This document shows, piece after piece, positions 5,237 to 8,530 of a stretch of 8,530 nucleotides of DNA; the first letter of the stretch is position 1, and every line of letters starts with the position of its first letter. The stretch covers positions 1 to 8,530 of the forward strand of contig JBAXAR010000086.1 of the NCBI GenBank assembly GCA_037142475.1, written 5' to 3'. Source of the DNA: CAIUMH01 sp037142475. Lineage in GTDB: Bacteria; Actinomycetota; Acidimicrobiia; Acidimicrobiales; RAAP-2. Both the position numbers and the translations under genes were made by a program. A model generated the notes under the pieces. That model did not search any database. It was not told the DNA's origin and saw only the letters and a program-made list of their open reading frames with translations.

Positions 5237-6360
5237 TGGAGTCCTCCTTGATGGGCGGCCGCCAAGAGATCGGTTCCGAGATGGTGCTCGTCGTAAAGCA
5301 GTGCAACAACCATCTCGGCCGTGATGGGGGCCAGCAGGACGCCATTGCGGTAGTGACCCCCGGCGACAGCCACAGACTTCATTCCTGTCCATCCAATGGA
5401 TGGCGCGTTATTCGAGGAGCCTGGCCGGAGGCCTGCTGAAACCTCGAGGAGTTCGGCGAAATCGAGGCCGGGAACGACCTGTCGGGCGTCCTCAAGAAGG
5501 CTGAAGACCTCGCCAGCCCTAACGGTGTCATCAAAACCCTGCTCCTCGACCGTCGCCCCGACCACGATCTCACCCGAGGAACGAGGGACGAGGTAGACCG
5601 CCCGACCCCTGACACTGGCTCGGATTGTGTGGGCGATCAAAGGGGCAGCACTCGAAAGTCTGATGATGTGGCCTTTGACTGGCCGGATTGTCGGGAGTGC
5701 GGCATCGAGGGGGACCTCGAGGGAGCCAAGGTGGGCGCCTGCGGCGAGGACCACCGATTTCGACCCCATCGAGGCACCGGAGGCCAGCCGCGTCGTTGGG
5801 CCACCCTCGCCCTCGTCAATGCCGATCACCGAGTCAACAAGCATTTCGACACCGCATCGGTCGAGAACGGCAAGGAGAGCGGCCACCAAGGCGCGGTTAT
5901 CAACTTGGCGATCACCGGCGATGAATGCTCCGGCCCTGATCGAGGGGCTGAGCCCCGGCTCACGCTGACGAACCTCGTCGGCGTCGAGTTCCTCGACCGC
6001 GAGTCCGAGCGAGTGCTGGAAGTCCACAAGCCGTCGAAGTTCGGAACGGTCGGCGCCTCGGTGAGCCACCAGCAGCGTGCCTGTTCGCTCGAAACCAATC
6101 CCAAGGCCCGTCGCCTCTTCAAGGCGAGCGGCGAAGTCGTCCCACCGACTCGCGCCGGCGCACAGCAGCTGGACCAGCTCCTCTTCCCCAAAATGGGCCT
6201 CCGAGACTGGGGCCAGCATTCCAGCGGCGGCCCAGGTGGCGCCGCGTCCGGCTGAAGGATCAACAACCGTGACGCCCGTACCTCGACTCGCCGCCAACCA
6301 TGCGATCGAGAGCCCGATCACGCCACCACCGACCACGACAAGATCCCGCTGGCGGCTCAT
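5233..6360 (-). CDS. thiO: ThiO, FAD-dependent glycine oxidase
   Basis: ThiO oxidises glycine with oxygen to iminoglycine (dehydroglycine), which ThiG combines with sulfur from ThiS and deoxyxylulose phosphate to make the thiamine thiazole. The 375-residue protein has the FAD-binding GGGVIG (11-16) with Asp34 ending the second strand, the family signature ATWAAAGMLAP (41-51), AVYLVPRSSGEIVVGAT in the substrate domain, LRPG (Arg312) and GHYRNGVLLAP (Arg338). The arginines correspond to substrate-carboxylate contacts in characterised glycine oxidases. ATG 6360 is chosen because the Rossmann fold begins six residues later and no other usable in-frame start lies nearby; no Shine-Dalgarno precedes it. 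The stop overlaps thiS by four bases. I see no TPP riboswitch motif (such as CTGAGA) in the 185 bases upstream. It is divergent from gltB. Confidence 0.95.
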   Translation of the reverse strand: MSRQRDLVVVGGGVIGLSIAWLAASRGTGVTVVDPSAGRGATWAAAGMLAPVSEAHFGEEELVQLLCAGASRWDDFAARLEEATGLGIGFERTGTLLVAHRGADRSELRRLVDFQHSLGLAVEELDADEVRQREPGLSPSIRAGAFIAGDRQVDNRALVAALLAVLDRCGVEMLVDSVIGIDEGEGGPTTRLASGASMGSKSVVLAAGAHLGSLEVPLDAALPTIRPVKGHIIRLSSAAPLIAHTIRASVRGRAVYLVPRSSGEIVVGATVEEQGFDDTVRAGEVFSLLEDARQVVPGLDFAELLEVSAGLRPGSSNNAPSIGWTGMKSVAVAGGHYRNGVLLAPITAEMVVALLYDEHHLGTDLLAAAHQGGLQ

Positions 6361-6438
6361 AAAGCGATGATGATCACGGATGACGAACGGCTCGACACGC
6401 CACCATCGTACGGCTCGTGACTCACTGCCCCTCGCTCC

Positions 6439-6447
6439 TGATATTCT
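6439..6447 (+). promoter_or_regulatory. Candidate extended -10 promoter for gltB
   Basis: TGATATTCT matches the extended -10 form TGnTATnnT in an otherwise GC-rich gap. A GTGACT hexamer at 6417-6422 (four of six matches to TTGACA) lies 19 bases upstream, slightly too far. Transcription would start near 6454, giving gltB a leader of about 90 bases. The match is by eye only. Confidence 0.35.
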
Positions 6448-6450
6448 CAA

Positions 6451-6473
6451 GACGTTGCATTCGGGCCAACGTC
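6451..6473 (+). repeat. Inverted repeat at the expected start of the gltB transcript
   Basis: GACGTTG (6451-6457) and CAACGTC (6467-6473) are perfect 7-base arms nine bases apart. The repeat begins four bases after the candidate -10 box. It could be an operator for a nitrogen or amino-acid regulator, or a 5' hairpin of the gltB mRNA. The thiO start lies 90 bases away on the other strand, so it could also act on thiO. Confidence 0.35.
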
Positions 6474-6545
6474 GTCCCACGCAGCACGAACGCAAGACGA
6501 CCGCTTGGGGTCACGATCTCAAGCGCAGAGCCCGGAAGGAATCCC

Positions 6546-8530
6546 ATGCAGCGCTCACCCGACGGCACCCCTGTCGCCGGTGGTCTCTACGACCCCCGCT
6601 TCGAGCATGACGCCTGCGGCGTCGGCATGGTCGCTGACATGCACGGTCGCGCCACCCACGACATCGTTGATCAGGCGCTCACCGTGCTCGAGAACCTTGC
6701 GCACCGAGGGGCCTCAGGCGCCGAGCCGACCACGGGCGACGGAGCGGGAATTCTGATCCAAGTACCGGATGCTTTCCTCCGGTCAACCCTGAAGATCACG
6801 CTCCCCGATGCTGGTGGCTACGCCACCGGCCTGATCTTCCTTCCGGCGAATGAGGACGCTGCCAGCCAAGCCAGGTCTGCCTTCGAGGCCATCGCCGCCG
6901 AAGAAGGGTTCGAGGTTGCCTCGTGGCGAACTGTGCCCGTCAATGGCAGTGGCCTTGGGCTCTCAGCGAAAGCCGCTGAGCCGCTCATTGACCAGGTGGT
7001 GGTGATCCCGACTGGAGCCAACGCAGGAGCAATGGGACTCGACCTCGATCGACGGGTCTTTCCTCTGCGCAAGCGCGCTGAGCACACCATCGAGGATCTC
7101 TACATCCCGTCGCTGTCAGCGCGCACGATGGTCTACAAGGGAATGCTCACCTCTGAACAGCTGCGTGAGTACTTCCTTGACCTCGCCGATCCCTCGCTGG
7201 TCTCCGCGATGGCGCTCGTTCATTCTCGATTCTCGACGAACACGTTCCCGAGCTGGCCCCTTGCCCACCCCTACCGACTCATCGCCCACAACGGCGAGAT
7301 CAACTCGGTGCAGGGGAACCGAAACTGGATGCGGGCAAGAGAAGCACTGCTCGCCACCGACCTCATCCCTGGTGATCTGGAACGCACCTTCCCGATCTGC
7401 ACCCCGGGAGCAAGCGACTCGGCCTCATTCGACGAAGCCCTCGAGTTGCTGCACCTCGGTGGCCGGAGTCTGCCTCACGCCGTCTTGATGATGATTCCTG
7501 AAGCATGGGAACGTCACGACAGCATGGATCCGGCCCGAAGGGCCTTCTATGAGTTCCATGCATCGCTCATGGAGGCATGGGACGGTCCCGCCAACGTGGC
7601 CTTCACTGACGGAACTGTTATCGGCGCGGTGCTCGACCGCAACGGGCTCAGGCCTGCTCGCTACTGGGTGGTTGACGACGGACTGGTGATTTTCGCCAGC
7701 GAGGTCGGCGTCCTTGACATTGAACCCTCGCGGATCGTCCAGAAAGGCCGGCTTGAGCCAGGTCGGATGTTCTTGGTCGACACCACTCAGGGTCGAATCA
7801 TCGATGACGAGGAAATCAAGAGCAGCCTGGCAGCCGAGCACCCCTACGCGGAGTGGCTCGAGGAGAACCTGATCCCAATCGGGGACCTCCCCGACCGGCG
7901 GATGCTGACTCCTCAACATGCCAGCGTCGTCACCCATCAGCGTCTGTTCGGCTACACCAACGAAGAGCTCCGCCTCATCATCGGCCCCATGGCGAAGCTC
8001 GGTATCGAGCCCATCGGTTCGATGGGTTCCGACACGCCCGTCGCCGTTCTCTCCGAGCGCCCCCGCTTGGTCTACGACTACTTCACCCAACTGTTCGCCC
8101 AGGTCACCAACCCACCACTCGATGCCATCCGCGAAGAACTGGTGACCGCTCTCTCTGGCACCGTTGGCCCCGAAGGAAACCTTCTCGATCCCTCTGCCGC
8201 GAGCTGCCGCCAGATCGTGGTCCCGAACCCCGTCATCGATCGCGACGAACTCGCCAAGCTCCTCTACGTCAACGAGCATGGCGAAAGCCCAGGCTTCAAG
8301 GCCTTCGCCGTCGATGGCCTGTTCCGCGCACCGAAGAACGGCGAGTCACCCGGAGCACTCTTGGCTGAGGCGCTCGATGCGATCTGTGCCTCAATCTCAG
8401 CGGGTATCGCAGAGGGTGCCAACATCATCGTTCTCTCCGACAGGAACTCGACCGACGCCCTCGCACCCATCCCGTCGCTCCTGCTCACCGCTGCGGTCCA
8501 CCAACACCTCATCAGAGAGAAGACAAGAAC
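6546..8530 (+). CDS. gltB: Glutamate synthase large subunit (C-terminus beyond the window)
   Basis: GltB makes two glutamates from glutamine and 2-oxoglutarate, usually with the NADPH-oxidising small subunit GltD. The first 661 codons of a roughly 1500-residue enzyme are visible. A 23-residue leader precedes Cys24 in HDACGVGM, the class II glutamine amidotransferase nucleophile freed by processing. Amidotransferase motifs follow: LAHRGASGA, HSRFSTNTFPSW (226-237), AHNGEIN (247-253), GASDSASFDEAL and DRNGLRPARY (364-373). The central domain begins near residue 455 with LTPQHASVVTHQRLFGYTNEEL, including GSMGSDTPVAVLS and YDYFTQLFAQVTNPPLD. The FMN/Fe-S synthase and C-terminal domains lie to the right. 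ATG 6546 has GGAAGGA a few bases upstream (6534-6540). The frame is intact throughout. A downstream gltD is expected but not visible. Confidence 0.97.
   Translation, partial: MQRSPDGTPVAGGLYDPRFEHDACGVGMVADMHGRATHDIVDQALTVLENLAHRGASGAEPTTGDGAGILIQVPDAFLRSTLKITLPDAGGYATGLIFLPANEDAASQARSAFEAIAAEEGFEVASWRTVPVNGSGLGLSAKAAEPLIDQVVVIPTGANAGAMGLDLDRRVFPLRKRAEHTIEDLYIPSLSARTMVYKGMLTSEQLREYFLDLADPSLVSAMALVHSRFSTNTFPSWPLAHPYRLIAHNGEINSVQGNRNWMRAREALLATDLIPGDLERTFPICTPGASDSASFDEALELLHLGGRSLPHAVLMMIPEAWERHDSMDPARRAFYEFHASLMEAWDGPANVAFTDGTVIGAVLDRNGLRPARYWVVDDGLVIFASEVGVLDIEPSRIVQKGRLEPGRMFLVDTTQGRIIDDEEIKSSLAAEHPYAEWLEENLIPIGDLPDRRMLTPQHASVVTHQRLFGYTNEELRLIIGPMAKLGIEPIGSMGSDTPVAVLSERPRLVYDYFTQLFAQVTNPPLDAIREELVTALSGTVGPEGNLLDPSAASCRQIVVPNPVIDRDELAKLLYVNEHGESPGFKAFAVDGLFRAPKNGESPGALLAEALDAICASISAGIAEGANIIVLSDRNSTDALAPIPSLLLTAAVHQHLIREKTR

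Noticed and set aside
5629..6255. 208-codon plus-strand frame opposite thiO
   Set aside because: Antisense shadow of thiO, which has complete family motifs. No ribosome binding site or recognisable domain is seen in the opposite frame.
7425..8279. 284-codon open frame on the minus strand opposite gltB
   Set aside because: It lies wholly antisense to intact, motif-rich gltB. Long antisense frames are expected in GC-rich codon-biased genes, and its composition (rich in Asp, Glu, Gly, Val) matches no family.

Overview
The window reads as ordinary chromosome from a high-GC bacterium, most likely an actinobacterium (Actinomycetota; Acidimicrobiia-like is my guess, without a marker gene to prove it). 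The evidence is GC-rich third codon positions, a probable F420-dependent luciferase-like oxidoreductase of the TIGR03857 type, strong GAGG/AAGGAGG ribosome binding sites, and largely compact gene packing. I see no insertion sequence, phage gene, CRISPR array or rRNA.

Layout from left to right. (1) 1-748, minus: the N-terminal two thirds of rsgA, the circularly permuted ribosome-assembly GTPase, running off the left edge. A 30-codon reading frame with a good Shine-Dalgarno precedes it and ends in an ATGA overlap with a second possible rsgA start. (2) 944-2041, plus: an LLM-class, probably F420-dependent oxidoreductase of unknown substrate, followed by a perfect 8-bp hairpin. (3) 2150-2227, minus: tRNA-Pro(GGG) with encoded CCA. 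(4) 2268-3206, minus: an exported two-domain protein, cupin plus a C-terminal domain resembling the allene-oxide-cyclase/dirigent barrel. (5) 3207-3576: a 370-bp gap without a convincing gene, holding two inverted repeats. (6) 3577-3978, minus: a 133-residue protein of unknown function with a histidine cluster. (7) 4147-6360, minus: a probable operon in the order thiO, thiS, a 52-residue small gene, and a hemolysin III/PAQR-like seven-helix membrane protein. (8) 6546-8530, plus: gltB, the large subunit of glutamate synthase, running off the right edge and divergent from thiO.

How the genes relate: ThiO (glycine to iminoglycine) and ThiS (sulfur carrier with C-terminal Gly-Gly) both feed thiazole synthesis for thiamine. 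Their usual partner thiG is not in this window; the genes after thiS are instead the small gene and the membrane protein. GltB makes glutamate from glutamine and 2-oxoglutarate. RsgA and tRNA-Pro are translation housekeeping. The cupin-barrel protein, the His-rich protein and the 52-residue protein are the least explained parts. I found no clear new multi-gene system; the strongest leads are these three proteins and the rsgA leader.
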